41,552 nucleotides of DNA from Paramacrobiotus richtersi. Lineage: Eukaryota > Tardigrada > Eutardigrada > Parachela > Macrobiotidae. Below the pieces are notes generated by a model. It did not search any database, was not told the DNA's origin, and saw only the letters and a program-made list of their open reading frames with translations. A program made the translations under genes and the position numbers. Numbering within the stretch: the first letter of the stretch is position 1; each line of letters starts with the position of its first letter. The DNA lies in contig JAQGAU010000099.1 of the NCBI GenBank assembly GCA_034698045.1, forward strand, positions 1 through 41,552. The letters are read 5' to 3'. Positions 19,204 through 30,330 of the stretch are shown piece after piece.

Positions 19204-19389
19204 CCGTACAGTCACCAACTGTACGGGATGAGGTAACTGAACAATCAGTACCGCATGACGCGAAGTTGTTCTCCTGCGGTCAGTGTGAGACCCAGACAAG
19301 ATCCGCAATGCGGATCTAGCCTGGGAAATCGACCTGGGTATTGTCACACAATAGCTGTTAGGATCTAGCAGATTCGCGTCATACGGTAC
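19204..19389. promoter_or_regulatory. Cluster of hairpins and nested inverted repeats
   Basis: Three inverted repeats are packed in 186 bp. A perfect 9-bp hairpin lies at 19204-19226. Outer arms 19248-19264 and 19373-19389 have 16 of 17 bases paired. Nested inside, an 8-bp perfect hairpin occupies 19299-19317 (loop AAT). A TGTGA/TCACA pair lies between. The cluster ends 37 bp before the TATA box of the acidic-protein gene. It could be an operator, replication origin or structured transcript. Confidence 0.55.
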
Positions 19390-19426
19390 CGATTATCCCC
19401 GAAATCTTGTACTGCGCACGCACCCG

Positions 19427-19464
19427 TATAAAAAACCAGCGGTACGCAACAGATCGGCTCAGCT
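19427..19464 (+). promoter_or_regulatory. TATA plus initiator of the acidic-protein gene
   Basis: TATAAAAAA begins at 19427 and a TCAGCT initiator has its A at 19461, a 34-bp spacing. The predicted leader to the ATG at 19597 is about 136 nt. Confidence 0.7.
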
Positions 19465-19596
19465 GCCAGTTTTTGCGTTCGGATATCACAATTTAATAGA
19501 TTTTACAATAATTAAGTAAGCGCGTTATATACGGTCTGCAACAGTAACGCTGTTTTTTACTATCGGTTAAATTCGTTAGCGTGGTGACCTTTGAAA

Positions 19597-20810
19597 ATGG
19601 TGGAATTTAATTTCAGCGAGGAACAGATCCATCAGTTCACCCGTACGTATATGTTTATCGTTGCGGTAGTAATCAGTAATTTTATTCTATTGTATTGATA
19701 ACGATAATTATTTACATTATGTATTTGTATGTACTATAATTATTGAGCATTATTTATTGTGTCTCTAATTATTTTGCTAATAACTATAATTATTGTAATA
19801 TGTAGATGTATATGCTATATTAAATATTATTTAATGTGTCCTGATTTAGTTTGTTTTTATATATTGGTTCATTTTTAGTAAAGGTCATACTAGTTAGTTG
19901 TGTTTATTTTTATTGATTGCTTACTTATTCAACACGATGTTATCAAATGTTTCTTATTTAGTGCACACCCACGATGTCGTGACCCGCTACGCCACCGCGA
20001 CCTACGCCGAAAAGGCCCGCTTGTTGCCGCTATTCCGGGAGACGATCGAATCCATGCGTGCAGCCATGTGGGACGGGCTGCACCAGTTCCCAATTTTCAA
20101 GCTGGTGGAACTGCTCAACGATGTTCTGGTACGTATACGAAGTTTACCTTTATATGTGTATATCGGAACATATAGATAAAATACAACTATATACATATAT
20201 ATGTGAAAATCCATAATAATATGTTAATGAATTTTAAATACAAAAAATCGATATAGATTTTCTAAGATAACTGCACGTATAAAGAACGAAATATCTACAT
20301 ACATATATATAACACAATTCGTCTTTGTAAGTATATTTCGGTACAAATAAATAAAATACAGCTATATACATATATGTGTAAAAAATACAGAATAATATGT
20401 GAATGAATATTAAATTATACATCTTTGTTCTATATAAATATATTTATATTTGTTTAAATTTATGTGTTGTTTTTTTATAGGGCGATATGGGGTACGTCCA
20501 TCTGGCCATCCATGGTACCCCTTATCGTATGGAGGGGGCTGCGGATGAGGACGACAGCGAGTACGAGGACTTCGGGTACGAGAGCGACGATGAGGAGGAT
20601 ATCGATCCTTACCAGAATCCGTTCGTCGACTATGAGGCCGTGGAAGTGGTGTTGGACGATTCGGATGAGGAGATGGAGAGTGGCGATGAGGACGAGGAGA
20701 TGGCGAGTGGGGACGAGGGGGAGTTGGTGATGGTGATTGTGTACGGGTCATCTGAGGAGGAGGACGAGTACGAGGAGGATGGCGACAGCGACGTGAGCGT
20801 GGAATTGTGA
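19597..20810 (+). CDS. Spliced three-exon gene for an acidic protein
   Basis: The exons are 19597-19642, 19962-20128 and 20481-20810. Introns are AT-rich with GTACGT donors and polypyrimidine-AG acceptors; phases 1 and 0 keep one frame of 180 aa. The ATG context is AAAATGG. Residues about 18-72 form a predicted helical region with Trp/Phe-rich ends (AAMWDGLHQFPIFKLVELL). The C-terminal 90 residues are extremely acidic, with D/E runs. Exons are far more GC-rich than the introns and much of the surrounding element. I do not recognise the family. An acidic nuclear regulator or a captured host gene are possible. Other genes of the element show no introns. Confidence 0.7.
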
Positions 20811-21230
20811 GCAGTGGTCGGCAGGTTGCATTTCCGTGGTGTTGGTGGTGGGTACCGTATGCTGTGCGCATGTGTGTGTGTGTGTGTAGTGGCCACATTT
20901 TGTTGCATTCGCTGAGGAGTTAAAAGTCGGACCAAATTCATAAGTCGCATTGTCAGTTGTTTGTGGTTATGGGAAGTGTCTGTTGTGTGGAAGAGTGTCT
21001 GTTGTGTGGAAGAGTGTCTGTTGTGCGGAAGTGTGTCTGTTGTGCGGAGTGTGTCTGTTGTGCGGAAGCGTGTCTGTTGTGCGATGTTGTTTGAGGATTA
21101 AAGAACACCACGGGAACAACACAGATAGATCATAATACACGAAATTAATAAAAAGATTAAAATACGAGAAAATTAATACGAGAATATTAAATTCAATAAG
21201 GGCACCAACAAAATCATTAAATAAAAAATT
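20811..21230. repeat. Right subterminal region with minisatellite
   Basis: A (TG)n tract lies at about 20870-20886. Six imperfect 18-19-bp units of GTGTCTGTTGTGYGGAAG run at 20976-21083. AATAAA at about 21146 suits the 3' end of the acidic-protein transcript. A GGCACCAAC iteron at 21201 is 40 bp from the one inside the terminal repeat. Confidence 0.7.
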
Positions 21231-21306
21231 AAATTAGGGAGGCACCAACACTCAACCAGTAGACATTATGGTGCCCAAAGGGCACCACAATGTCTATAGA
21301 TCTTCT
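21231..21306 (-). repeat. Right terminal inverted repeat (76 bp)
   Basis: It is an exact reverse complement of 4074-4149, with the same internal hairpin (21260-21296), and ends in CT. Imperfect similarity extends inward to about 21190. Confidence 0.95.
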
Positions 21307-21312
21307 TCGGTT
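21307..21312. repeat. Right target-site duplication, TCGGTT
   Basis: It is identical to 4068-4073 and directly outside the right terminal repeat. Confidence 0.95.
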
Positions 21313-23090
21313 GACGGTTGTTAGCATTAATAATGTCTTGTTAATTGTGTATTTTAACATACAAATAATAAAGGCCTGCATTACTAGAACTGAAGTAAAG
21401 TTAGTAAACATCCCGGTCGACATCAATCTCGCATCTCACTAACGCTTTGTCAAATTAGATGCCGACTGGAAGCTGATATACTTCGAGATACGTATTATTT
21501 TAACTTCCCAGTTGTTGGAAACATATCGTGCAGTTATGACCTTTTTCCTTTCCTTTTAAGCATGGAAATAAATATTCCGCAGCTATTTGCTTCTGGAACT
21601 TTCATAACTGGAAAAACTAGGGTTTATGAATGTTCAAAGTTCACTTCAAACATTCTTACGGTGCGGGCTATTATGTAAATTATCGTCATGTGAAATTTTT
21701 CGCTGTGCTTGGTTGTTCTTTGCTTTATGGAAAGTATAGTACGATATCTGGCGGAACACAAAACAATATTCGCCTCTTGATGCGAAACAGTCGTTAATTT
21801 AAATAGCTTGTTGAGCCTGATACTTACTCTTGAGCTTTGTTATTACGGATATATCGGCTTACAAAGTTCAACCAAAGTGTACAGGGTATGTACAACCAAA
21901 ACGTTATCGGCTTACAAAGTTCAACCAAAGTGTACAGGGTATGTACAACCAAAACGTTACATATTATTATTACCAAACATATGACATACATATATGACCA
22001 AACATACTTTTGCAATATTTTTTTGCTGGTTACTGTCCTCGATTATGTTTCTTTACAGATGCTCGTTACCTATCGCATTAATATTGTACCAATTTTATAC
22101 GTTATTCGTTATAATTGTCACTTTTCAATTGAAGATTGATCGAAGAATTAAACGAACATCGTTAGCGTTCGTGAAAAGTGTACGGTTTCGGTCTGTATGC
22201 GTGCGTGCGCATTGCGTATGCAATGCAATACAATAATGTAATCTATAGTGTTACTTGACTAGCTCAAAGTGTTTTTTCAAAATGGAGTTTGTTCATACTC
22301 TAATGAAAACAGGTTAGTATGTACGTGTAAATGTATATGTGCTCATTTAGTACTAATATTTGTGGCATCAATATGACTCTGATTAAGGCATAATAATAAT
22401 TATGTTATATTTCTGCGGTCTTAGCAAGACTGCCAAGCATTAGAAATAGGATTAGAAATAACTACCGTCCGGGCTGAGTGACCTGTGGCCAAAGCAGTGG
22501 AACGTCAATGAGATCCTGACATGTGAGGTCAGCATACATCTTCGTTGTAGAGCACCACTATTCCTTTCGGTATTGCTTGTCACATGGAGTTTGTGTTAAA
22601 ATTGTACTTATCAGATGCTTGGCGAACAGAGGGCACAAGCGCACCGCCAACATCCCAGAAAGGAGCATTATGTACCGTTGGGTGTGTAGGTTATTTCGCA
22701 ACAGTTTTTGGTATAATATTACTAAGATGCCAGTAGTTAATTTAGTGTGATTTCAGCTTGTGGCTGGGGTTGGGTGATATTGCTTTCATGTGCGAGAGGG
22801 TATCCATGCCTCATAATATTTTGTTCAATTCGATTTAGCCCAAATAGCAATTCGTTCTCACCGGTTTGTACGCGAAAGCACGGAATTAAAAGACTGTTTT
22901 TCCAGATTCTATCCTGCTGTCCCATTTCACCGTCCGAATGCTATGCTCTGCAGGATGCTCAGTGAATCTATTTACCATAATTTTACTTCCTTTATATTTT
23001 TTTGCCGCATCTCGTGTGCGGCTTTACAAGAGTTCACATAATCACATAATCAATCAACCAATCACATAATGTAAAAATACCTGATTGGTA
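21313..23090. other. Right flank, non-coding
   Basis: No recognised gene is present. It holds the 53-bp tandem duplication at 21853-21958. A short ATG segment at 22281-22311 is followed by a GTTAGT donor-like site and could be a first exon without recognisable continuation. Confidence 0.35.
21853..21958. repeat. Perfect 53-bp tandem duplication
   Basis: The units 21853-21905 and 21906-21958 are identical, so the duplication is recent. There is no coding context. Confidence 0.85.
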
Positions 23091-23428
23091 CTAGGCCACC
23101 TTCCACCGCGTACCGCAGACCTGTACTTTTTTTTTAACCTGGTCCTCCCATTTCAACATATCAGTTGTGGAATCAATATATGACTCAAATGGCTGGATCT
23201 CACAGGCGTCGACTGTTCCTTTGAAGGAGAAGTTGATGATTCTCTCGTTTGGTATCAAAAACTCCACTTCGAATCGCCATCCGTCTTCCGGATAATGCGT
23301 GGCATTTGTGTCGGTAATATTTGTATTGTCAATCCAAGGTTTATAACTCACTAGTACGATGTTTATTCGTAATATTATACACATTTACCTTCGAACAAAC
23401 TATGTTTCTCCGGTTCCACTACCGACAT
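23091..23428 (-). CDS. Possible two-exon small gene, unknown product
   Basis: An ATG at 23428 opens a 39-nt exon to 23390/23389. A GTAAAT donor and CTAG acceptor would define a 38-nt intron (23351-23388), and the reading continues to 23091. The product would be roughly 100 aa with a WIDNTN start in exon two and a GWRFEVEFLIP segment. It has no signal peptide and no family I recognise. The tiny intron is plausible only if this organism uses such introns. It may instead be a terminal exon of a larger gene. Confidence 0.35.
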
Positions 23429-23920
23429 TATCTTCAAGAAAGAGTCTCAGATGTATTTCAGCTTTAGCGACTGGTCTATGCCAACAGTAACCTGGACAAA
23501 TGTGATCACATGTATTGCTAAACACATATGTATGGCGTCGTAACCGCCGTTGGCGGTGTTTGTGGGGCGTAGCTAAACGGTTTGAGGTTGGGGTTGAATT
23601 TCAAGAAGTTTTCAACCGCTTGTGCTAATGGTGAAACGCTTCCGGAAACACTGCTAAAAGATCCGCAAGGGCCACGTTTAAAGGACCTTGTTGGTTCCAG
23701 TTTTCTGAAGTCATTCGCCGCTTCGCCTGGCTCCATTTTTGTTACAATATTGTCCATAATAATATCAGCGCCGTGCTGCATGTGCATCTCTCAATGAACA
23801 TCTGAAAGAAATGCCCGTCCACAGCTCCGCTGGTCGAGAATATCCTTTTAAAATGCTCAATTGTTTCCGAAGAACTTTTGAATAGCCATAGGTCAGTTAC
23901 TTCCTGACTAACAAAGGTTT

Positions 23921-25007
23921 TTAGGAAAACCCCTTTTCAAGTTCTTCGATACGAACAAGACGTTCCAGCATTGTTGGGTCAAAATTTTTGGAAACGGAGT
24001 TAAGCACTGCTGTTAGGAATGCTTTGAGATCTAGAATCAGCAGCACAAGGGTACAGGAACTTCCCCCCAAAATGAACCGTTCTATAAGCCACTGCATAGC
24101 TTCATCGTAGTTTTCCAGCTGTATCGTACTTGCTTGATCTGGAGCGACTAGCTTGCGCCTCATTTCGATATTCTGCCTTAAATGCTGACAACCAAATGCT
24201 TCCTCGTGATTTTGAAATTTCCAGACGGGTTTTTCTCGTATAGTCGTCGTCGCTCAAGAAACTCCTGAGAGCGCCTCCCGTGGTGGCTACCACAAGTGGT
24301 ATTTCTTTAACAGGCGCGATACGGCTGGCGGCAATGGCCTTATATCTTGCGTAAATTATCCAACTTAGCACGCGGTCGACGTCTCCCTTGCGAACCCCAT
24401 CAACAAAAACGATGTTTTCGTTGTTTTCCTTAAATGTAGGTATCAATAGCCGCTTCACATCTTCTTGATTTCCGAAAGTAGTGTAGAGCTTTTTTCCGCC
24501 TGTGAATCTTACGGCTACGCATCTCACCAGGTTTTTTCCAATTTTTATCCAAACCACATTATTAAATCGGCTAATGTGGCGCAAGAGAATCAGGAACGTC
24601 TCCGTGGTTTTACCGATCCCGGCACTTCCATAAACATGGATGGCCAAATCCTTATCACTTTTTTTCCCGGATAGCACATCTGCAACCTCGAATCGGAGTT
24701 TTTTGGCACTGGTCCTCTCAAAAACCAAAAGTTTATCCAACCGCTGGTTAAAGCCGATTCCGGCATCGCTGAAACCGGCAGATGAGAGATGCACGAAACT
24801 CGAATCAGGATGCTGGATACAATTACATGGACTGCGATTTTTCAGTCTACTTTCGAGATCGTCCAAATTAAATCTTGGATCTTCGTTCCATTTTGACTCC
24901 AGATCGTCTGTACAACAATACTGCAGTAAGGTGAAAAAGCAGTAAAGAGATTTACGCCTGATTACCTGAGCCAATTTTCTATCTTTTCCTTTCATTTTCG
25001 CTTTCAT
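23921..25007 (-). pseudogene. P-loop NTPase, RHS/Crinkler-like (frameshifted)
   Basis: The first block (25007 to about 24160) has Walker A GSAGIGKTT at residues 127-135 and a Walker B-like NIVFVDG with Asp203. It has a Cys-rich N-terminal part and a conserved-looking TTGGALRSFLSDDD stretch. A frame change near 24160-24170 moves the open reading into a second block that ends at 23921. Proteins with this kind of single NTPase module occur among RHS/Crinkler-type and STAND-like families, often in multicopy and mobile settings. The assignment to that group is tentative. The break suggests decay or a sequencing indel. An adjacent minus ORF at 23518-23787 might be a downstream exon. Confidence 0.5.
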
Positions 25008-28000
25008 CGTTTTTATTAGCCATTGTGTCGCTTTTCTCTTGTCCAGATACTTTTGTTATCCCCTTTGTCACACTGGACTGGGCACAAGGAACAAAGGCCG
25101 GTCTGTAGCGAGAAAATTCTTACCGGAATTTGGGTTACACATATACCGAATGAGTATTTTCGTGCGTTAGTGGAAGAGAGGTGTAGCCATAATCGACTAG
25201 ATACACAAAGTGATGGCACAATCTAATCAAGAGTCCGTAGGTCCTGTAAGCCGCAAGCATTTACTATTGCAAGAATCTAATGGCACGATATCGCAATGGA
25301 ATTTCCCGTTTGTTTCAGTTTATAGGCATCGCTGCACAGATCCCACGTACTAGATTGAACTGTCTAAGGATTTTTTGTTGTTTTACTGCAAACTTTCCCA
25401 GTTGGCTGATTTAGAAATAGAATCTCTTGGAAAACTGCGGAAATCGTGAATCTGGGAGGATAGTTCATGGAAGGATTTGAAAATTCGCAGAACTACATCT
25501 ATTGATAGAATTGCAGACACTAACTCTCCGGTTGTTTGGCGATTGGTAGTCGGTAACGGACAAAAAATGGATGGATAAGTCAAATGTCGGGGAATGCAGT
25601 AGGCCCTTCAACGCACGATAGCCTTAGTTTTATGAAAATCTAATGCACTTCCAAAATAAAAAATTTAGTGAAGCCATTAGCAAAATTCAAATATTCATGA
25701 CGGTTATACAAGGCAAAAATTTGCATTTATTGGTTCGCTTTGTTTTCTTGACAAGACGAGCCTTGGAAATGTCCGAAATTTGCAAAAAAAGCAATAAGAG
25801 AGACTTACTCTCTGGGTTGTTGGTGATCAGGGGGAAATGTCCTTGAAAACGTCCGAAATCTGCAAGCAATAAGAGAGACATACCTTTTAGGTGGTTGGTG
25901 ATGGAAATTGTTTTTTCGTCGTCGGTTGGAAACGATGGATCAATCAACGCTCAATCAACGATCAAATGATAGTCAAAGCCCACTTGGAACAAATCTAGCA
26001 GAATCAAGGACACTTAAAAAGCTCAAAAGAATAGAAGCGTAGAAACGTTTAATGTCAATTAAAACTTGACAAAGTTCAATTGCAAAGTACCGTTAACATG
26101 GTTCTTGGCCTACCTTTTGGACAGGCTTAGGATATGCTTAGGAATTCGCGCATAGACACGTTTCAAATAAGTAAAACACCAGCATGGGATTCTTGGATGA
26201 ATCGAGGTTTAAACAATATTCCGTTCTTTGGCCCCTTGAGTCGCTCGAAGGAAACGGCGCACAGCGTCAGCACCCCGGTAAAGAAGGACCACGTGCACAT
26301 GCCTCTGGCATGCGCATGCCCCTATGCACGCTCATGCATGTACAGAAAATCAGAATGCAAGCGTACTAGTAGGCGGAAGTAGACCTCATGTGTTCGACCG
26401 CACCCGGGCGGTTGACTACAGATCCAGGACCAGGAGTAATTTTGCCCCTAGAAACACATGCTAAAGAAACCACCTTCACGGCAATACAATCCTTCGTTTT
26501 TAACGTACGGAAGGATAGGTTTCGTACTTATAAGTACAAGGCCCACCGCGGCTTCCGGCTTTGGTGAGCAGAACAGAAAGCTACATTTTGACATTCAACT
26601 TTCATTTTCTGAAAACCTCGTACGTTCCCGGCCGGCAGTTTTACTTTTCTGCCACACGTTTTGCGCAAATAATTCTGAATTCAAATGGCGGATGGCGTTA
26701 TCTAATTTTCGCTTCTAACTAATTCAGATTGTCCGACTTCTCGGTCAAACACATAAGTTAACGGAAATGCAGGGTGTGGCTCAAGTACGGCAATTACGAA
26801 GCGAGTTTTTCGGAAGCTCGCCGGCCATATGACGGTTACTTCAAGCCAAAAAAATTTCGCTTTCACAGCTTCTTATTACAATATCTCATTTGTGCAGGGG
26901 TCCTTTCGAACTTTTATAAGTATGTCGAACAGCTATCTGGAATTAACATAGGTATTGCAAATTTTCTATCTAGGTATTAAAGGACTTGTTTTCGGCATTC
27001 TTTCCTAGGATTTTCGTACAAACTCTTCTCTTTTTGTGCTAATCCCGGCTGCTGCACGGGGCGAGTATACCTCATAAGATCGGTTTACATCAAACATCGG
27101 TCTTTTAGTTACCAAAAGCCTACTTGTTTTGCATCTGAACGAACCGCTCGCTAGTAATTAAAAGAACAATTGCATTGTTGACTCTATATTAATATCTGTT
27201 TACTCAGCTATAGAAACAATGAGCTATTGTTCTATTAACTACTAGCGAGTGGCTTCGATCTGAACCTTACAAACGCAACGATTTACAAAACTTGTGGTCT
27301 GCTTTTTTTCCTGCATGCGTGACGAAAATTTGTGTACAAAAGTTTGCAAATCTGTACTAAAACCGAATGGTGCGTGGGGCGAGCACTCCGCCTTAAGTTC
27401 TGTATGCATTAAAAAAAATAATATATACAAATAATCTCTCAGGTACTAAAGGGCATCATGCCTGCTACTTGAAACTAGAACCGTACAAAGAAACGAACCG
27501 TTTGAAGTTAAAAAATATATTAACAGGAAGTCTGAAACAAATTTAAAACTTAACTTACAATTAAATCCTCACAAAATACGACTTACCAAGGATCCGCTCC
27601 GTTATTTTGAACATTTTTTGTGCTATAGGGATTAAAGTGTGCGTAGAGTAGGGAAGAAACATAGGAGAAATAAAAAAGATAATCTAATAAAATAAAAATA
27701 ATAATATAGTAATAAATAATCTGTTAAATAGTCATCTAATGGGAGAATAATCTAATAAGAGAAATATTCTAATAAGAGAAAGGGCTTTTGGAGCACAAGT
27801 CGAAAATCGAATGCACAGTACGCACGTGGCACAGCGTTGTTATTCTGCCCATTCATAACAGCAAATCGCATAAGCGAAAAACATGACATTATCGTGCCCG
27901 TGTCTTTTCTATAAATCGAAACAATTGTTCGAAACAGAGGATCTTTAATGTTTAGTCTTGCTTTACATAGCGTACTGTTACACCGTTCAGCATTACACAT

Positions 28001-28195
28001 CGTTCGAAACATCGTTCTATCATGCATACAGCAACAGTTTGTGAGAAATACGTCAAAAAAATTCAACAAGTAGTTGTTCAAGTGAAATCGACCGGATTAG
28101 ACTTTATACGAAGCAGTCGATGAAGAAGATAAACTACACTGAAGCCGACTTAATTCCTTCGAATTAACTGAGGTAGGTAGCAGAAAAATTCATAC
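25008..28195. other. Long non-coding stretch
   Basis: Over 3 kb without a gene I can support. Numerous short ORFs on both strands lack family resemblance or splice context. AT-rich runs occur near 27650-27780. No RNA gene was recognised. Confidence 0.4.
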
Positions 28196-28591
28196 CAATG
28201 GAAGTTCTACCGGCTTCCAGAACATGCTGCAGTTTGTCCTCATCTTCCAGCAATCCCCTCATAGTCTGCACTTTCTCGTCACTGTCCTTCTCCAGGGTGT
28301 GTGGCTCGCCAATAATGCTCTCCAGCCGTGTATTCAGGTAATTGTCCGGGACGATTTTGACCAGCTCGGGAAAGTGGTAGCCGTGCCACTCGCGAATAAG
28401 CATGGTGAAGGTGTTGACATCTTTGTCCAGCTGGTCCAGGGTTGCGGTGCACGGGATGATCATGTTGTCCACACGGTTCACGTTGAATTTCACCTTGGAA
28501 CGGTAACACGAATGACCCAGACCGAGCTGGGTTTCGGCCGATGTCTCGCTGGTTAGACCTTTGACCAGTTTCGGAAAGTGCAGCCGAAGGC
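28196..28591 (-). pseudogene. NOP56: NOP56 exon (box C/D snoRNP core), fragment
   Basis: A 396-nt exon has an acceptor (TTGGTTTAG) and a donor (GTATGA). The translation matches the middle of NOP56/Nop5, the snoRNP scaffold that guides rRNA 2'-O-methylation in the nucleolus. Diagnostic segments are LVKGLT, QLGLGHS, SKVKFNVNRVDNMII and IREWHGYHFPELVKIV. Reading past the donor gives a few more NOP56-like residues before a stop, as if an intron position had been read through or the sequence decayed. No other NOP56 exon is visible near it, so this is probably a partial duplicate, though distant exons cannot be excluded. Confidence 0.75.
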
Positions 28592-29091
28592 CTAAACCAA
28601 TCAAAATTAAAGCATCAAAACAAATCTGATATGTACAGTATACACGAGTCTAATAAAGCAAACAAAACATACGTTCTTTAACGAACTGCGACAAAGAAAA
28701 TTATCTAAAACCCTAACAGTATGTAGAAAAACCAGAATTTCTCAGTAAAAAAAACTGGAAACACAGAAACTTGGGAAAATATCTGCTAGCTCAACTTACG
28801 CCAATAAGATCGGAAAATAGGCGATTTATCTAAGAGTTGAGTTACAGAAAAAAATGCTGCACCACCAAAGCCCGCTTTCAAGACAACCCAGTGAATCGCG
28901 ATTACAATTCTGCTGCCAGCCAAAGAAAGGTTGCTTAAGGTATCGAACTGCCTAAGAAGCTGGCAAGCTATTGAGCGGAAAACAACATACCATCACCAAA
29001 ATTTCGAAAGCTGAATCTTTCGAGGAGTTGTCAGCCGAATCACATCGGAGGAGGCTTTAACGCGCGAAGCTGCATGTTCTTCTACGCATTA
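28592..29091. other. Non-coding gap
   Basis: No ORF or repeat worth naming. It is AT-rich, with no RNA gene seen. Confidence 0.35.
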
Positions 29092-29155
29092 TCATACGTT
29101 TGTATGATACGGTCCGTACGACAGTACGAATTCTTGCGCACGGTGACGTCGTGTT

Positions 29156-29494
29156 TTGTGTGCATTGGGTACATTGCGAAGCTCTTCCAATATACATCTT
29201 CACCGACCAGCACTTACAGGGATTCTGGCAGCGTTAGTGTTTGTTGTTAGTGGCTCTCCGAGTTTTGAGTATAATGTTATCGGCGTGTTGAACCTAAACG
29301 GGCATGCAGTATCGAGCGACTGGCCTACGTGTCCATACGGAGCGCCGCGGCCGCCCAAGAAACGTACGAAATCTTATTTCGATCGGCGTCCCCGAGTGAG
29401 TCAGGAGGATCCAGAATGGTTTCATGCCAGGATTGCCTTTAGTTCGGGGCGCGCGTATTTACAGATTGAACCTGTAAAGTTAAAACGCAGGTAA
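29156..29494 (+). CDS. Hypothetical small secreted or membrane-anchored protein
   Basis: The 112-aa ORF has a hydrophobic segment near residues 19-35 (LTGILAALVFVVSG), then a proline/lysine-rich stretch (APRPPKKRTK) and a basic C-terminus. No family was recognised and splice support is absent. The segment is GC-richer than its surroundings, which mildly favours coding. Confidence 0.3.
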   Translation: MCALGTLRSSSNIHLHRPALTGILAALVFVVSGSPSFEYNVIGVLNLNGHAVSSDWPTCPYGAPRPPKKRTKSYFDRRPRVSQEDPEWFHARIAFSSGRAYLQIEPVKLKRR

Positions 29495-29988
29495 ATTTTG
29501 ATTTCCGCTGGGGGTGCAAGCTGCGTCTCAGTTTGTGTTATCATGAGACAAAGCCCGTCTAGGAGGTGAACTTACCAATAATTCATTACATTTTTGCGCA
29601 CGGTAAAACCGTTGCTAATTTTTCCAGAAACCGAAATTTTCAACGAAACTAAAATCATGTTCTTCAGTCGACTACAACAGTATTGCCATCGCAGGTTGAT
29701 TCTTAATATTTTTCAAAGGAAGAGTGAACAGAACGAACAGACGAAATCAACGGCTAGCAAAAGAACACTAAGACGGATCCACCATTAAATACAGCCAAGA
29801 TTATTAAGAACTCAGACTGCATTTACAAGCCACAGCAATAGGCTGCTCAAACACAGAAGCGAAACTCTTCCAGTCTTCCAGTAGAAAAGTATTCGAATTC
29901 ATCAGGACTGTTCTCAGGTATATTGAAATTAAAACTTAGAAACGGCATACCACCGTATTCTGTAGTAGGTCTGCAGCCGATAGCCGCA

Positions 29989-30330
29989 TCACTGCATCGC
30001 GCCCGAACAGTTCCCCGTCAGGACCCACTTAGGCATGACATTGTCCGGCAGTTGAAGCCAATACTTTTGGAATGGGCATGCTGAGTGGACTGGCTGGCGT
30101 TCATCCATTCTAGGTCCTGCAGCCGCTCCCGGAACGGACTCGTTTGGGTGGCTTTCACCATCATACGTTGGAAGAAAATCCCGGTGTCTTTCAGACATCT
30201 TGTTGTTATAAATCATTTGCCTGCAGTTGTTACGCACGGACACTTGCCGTTTTACGGGTGCCTGCCATGCGTTCTTCAACAGGCATAAAACCAACACTAC
30301 TAACCAAAAGCTCGCGACAATTCTGCTCAT
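29989..30330 (-). CDS. Hypothetical secreted protein with signal peptide
   Basis: The 113-aa ORF starts with a clear signal peptide (ASFWLVVLVLCLL at about residues 6-18), then QAPVKRQ, a possible KR processing site. Four cysteines follow: one near residue 36, one in CPF, one in GNC and one in the leader region. The last part, CPFQKYWLQLPDNVMPKW, ends near an unclear exon edge. The form suits a small secreted ligand or prohormone, but I cannot name a family. It may be a first exon with further exons to the left. Confidence 0.45.
   Translation of the reverse strand: MSRIVASFWLVVLVLCLLKNAWQAPVKRQVSVRNNCRQMIYNNKMSERHRDFLPTYDGESHPNESVPGAAAGPRMDERQPVHSACPFQKYWLQLPDNVMPKWVLTGNCSGAMQ

Larger units (their letters stand above)
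4074..21306. mobile_element. Complete Polinton/Maverick (adintovirus-like) provirus
   Basis: The element is 17,233 bp, in the usual size range of Polintons. It is bounded by perfect 76-bp terminal inverted repeats starting AG and ending CT, with a 6-bp TCGGTT duplication outside. Inside are all hallmark genes of the group: protein-primed DNA polymerase B, retroviral-type integrase with chromodomain, HerA/FtsK-type packaging ATPase, adenain-like protease, double-jelly-roll major capsid protein and single-jelly-roll penton. Accessory genes are an IAP, a TBP-like protein, a 147-aa orphan and a spliced acidic protein. Perfect terminal repeats and target duplication indicate a recent insertion or continuing selection. 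Interruptions in polymerase, integrase and penton mean this copy, as read, could not make a full protein set. Confidence 0.96.

Noticed and set aside
20410..20950. Long minus-strand ORFs rich in Ser/Pro/Arg.
   Set aside because: They are antisense shadows of the acidic exon, whose codon bias leaves the opposite frames open.
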